Shown: one piece after another, positions 63,498-64,000 of the stretch
How positions within the stretch are numbered: the first letter of the stretch is position 1
Layout of the letters: each line of letters opens with the position of its first letter
Source of the DNA: Paludibacteraceae bacterium
GTDB lineage: Bacteria; Bacteroidota; Bacteroidia; Bacteroidales; Paludibacteraceae
Reading direction: 5' to 3'
Assembly (NCBI GenBank): GCA_024401495.1
Contig: JAKSKW010000001.1
Coordinates: 84,406-148,405 of the forward strand
Length of the DNA: 64,000 nt
Made by a program: the position numbers and the translations under genes
The notes under the pieces: model-generated
Told to the model about the DNA's origin: nothing
The model's input: the letters and a program-made list of their open reading frames with translations, nothing else
Databases searched by the model: none

Positions 63498-63770
63498 ATG
63501 GGAGCATTTACTATTAGATACGGACAACTAGTAAAAAGGATTCCTCTAAAAAAGCGGAATCCATTTATGCACGCCGGATGAGTAGTTGATGACTATTTTT
63601 GTGTTACAATTAAATTTACTGTTTGTAGTAGAACAAATATTTTGTATGTTTCTGAAAGTGAACATAAGTTGTCTGAAACCGACAAAAGCGGAAACGTTAT
63701 CACCCAAACTTATAATTATTATAAGTCTTCCGGCGCAATGATTAAGTTATATAAAATTTTTAATAAATGA
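63498..63770 (+). pseudogene. Broken or recoded small gene with an in-frame TGA
   Basis: An ATG at 63498 opens a frame of 27 codons (MGAFTIRYGQLVKRIPLKKR...) that meets TGA at 63579-63581. The same frame then continues for 62 codons (VVDDYFCVTIKFTVCS...) to a TGA at 63768-63770. It directly follows the small gene at 63254, as a coupled partner would. Either a nonsense mutation or an internal deletion has broken the gene, or the two halves are unrelated remnants. I do not recognise the intact family. Confidence 0.45.
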
Positions 63771-63783
63771 ATAAATGATAGAT

Positions 63784-64000
63784 ATGTCAGGTAAATTTTT
63801 TTTAATTGTGATCTGTTTTCTACTACAAATGAATATTTTCACTTGTGTTGCTAATTCATTTGAAGATTTTGTTAGAAAATTTAGAATCTGTACTTGGTCG
63901 GAATTGGATTCGTTACAAAGAATTACAATGAAAGATCTAGAAAATAGTATTGATACAGTTTCTATACATGATGCTAATTTTTATATATGGGATGCTTCTG
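63784..64000 (+). CDS. Hypothetical exported protein, cut by window edge
   Basis: From the ATG at 63784 (or 63775 in the same frame) the frame is open to the window end, 72 codons. MSGKFFLIVICFLLQMNIFTCVA (in blocks) is a signal peptide; the mature part starts NSFEDFVRKFRIC. The rest is missing, so no family can be given. Confidence 0.5.
   Translation, partial: MSGKFFLIVICFLLQMNIFTCVANSFEDFVRKFRICTWSELDSLQRITMKDLENSIDTVSIHDANFYIWDAS

Overview
The window comes from a Bacteroidota chromosome, almost certainly order Bacteroidales. Most transcription starts are preceded by the phylum's own promoter (TTTG, about 19-20 nt, then TAnnTTTG). Few genes show strong Shine-Dalgarno sites. The gene content also fits: BspA-like leucine-rich repeats, DUF3822-rsmD, an InaA-type lipopolysaccharide kinase pair, WG-repeat and MORN proteins, and thrA-phosphoglycerate mutase-like-thrC. 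No rRNA, tRNA, CRISPR array, prophage or complete insertion sequence was seen. Genus cannot be told from the sequence alone.

Layout. 1-4.8 kb (minus strand): a lipoprotein papain-family protease cut by the window edge, a pentapeptide-like lipoprotein, and three tandem FKBP prolyl isomerases. 5-6.8 kb: typA. 6.9-11.6 kb: an Rpn-type nuclease, two tandem LPS-kinase-like genes and a BspA-like LRR protein. 11.8-16.9 kb: a threonine operon (thrA, a probable homoserine kinase of the phosphoglycerate mutase fold, thrC). 17-21 kb: accessory region with a duplicated exported-protein pair, a MntA-HepT toxin-antitoxin pair, a candidate small RNA and an ADP-ribosylglycohydrolase. 21.1-29.2 kb: a thiamine operon under a TPP riboswitch (thiD, thiS, thiE-like, thiE, thiG, thiC, a DMT transporter, thiH), interrupted by repeats and by a GxxExxY nuclease-like gene. 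29.5-34.6 kb: a second Rpn protein, a TPR/secreted-protein operon with a paralogue, a nitroreductase and a Nudix regulator. 34.7-43.5 kb: apbE, a WG-repeat protein, a DEAD-box helicase, a tyrosine phosphatase, a membrane protein/CXXCH beta-propeller pair, thpR. 43.6-63 kb: mostly housekeeping (frr, rsgA, histidine kinase, rplS, two AAA ATPases, a RecD-like helicase, rsmD, folB, pyridoxamine kinase, xseAB, purN, acpP, fabF, rnc, acyl-CoA ligase). 63.2-64 kb: small unknown genes including one with an in-frame stop.

The most unusual property is the density of dispersed repeats: at least nine families in 64 kb. They include a MITE-like 115-bp element ending in a 10-bp inverted repeat (seven full or partial copies), hairpins based on GTAGAGACGGGGC, CCACAGAGACACAGAG inverted repeats that bracket the GxxExxY gene inside the thiamine operon, GAAAAC/GAAGAC hexamer tracts (one inside the variable loop of the TPP riboswitch, one translated in the helicase tail), and perfect 34- and 36-bp palindromes inside or at the end of coding regions. 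The GxxExxY cassette, the candidate small RNA next to MntA-HepT, and the LPS-kinase pair with an Asp-to-Asn change are the best leads for something new.
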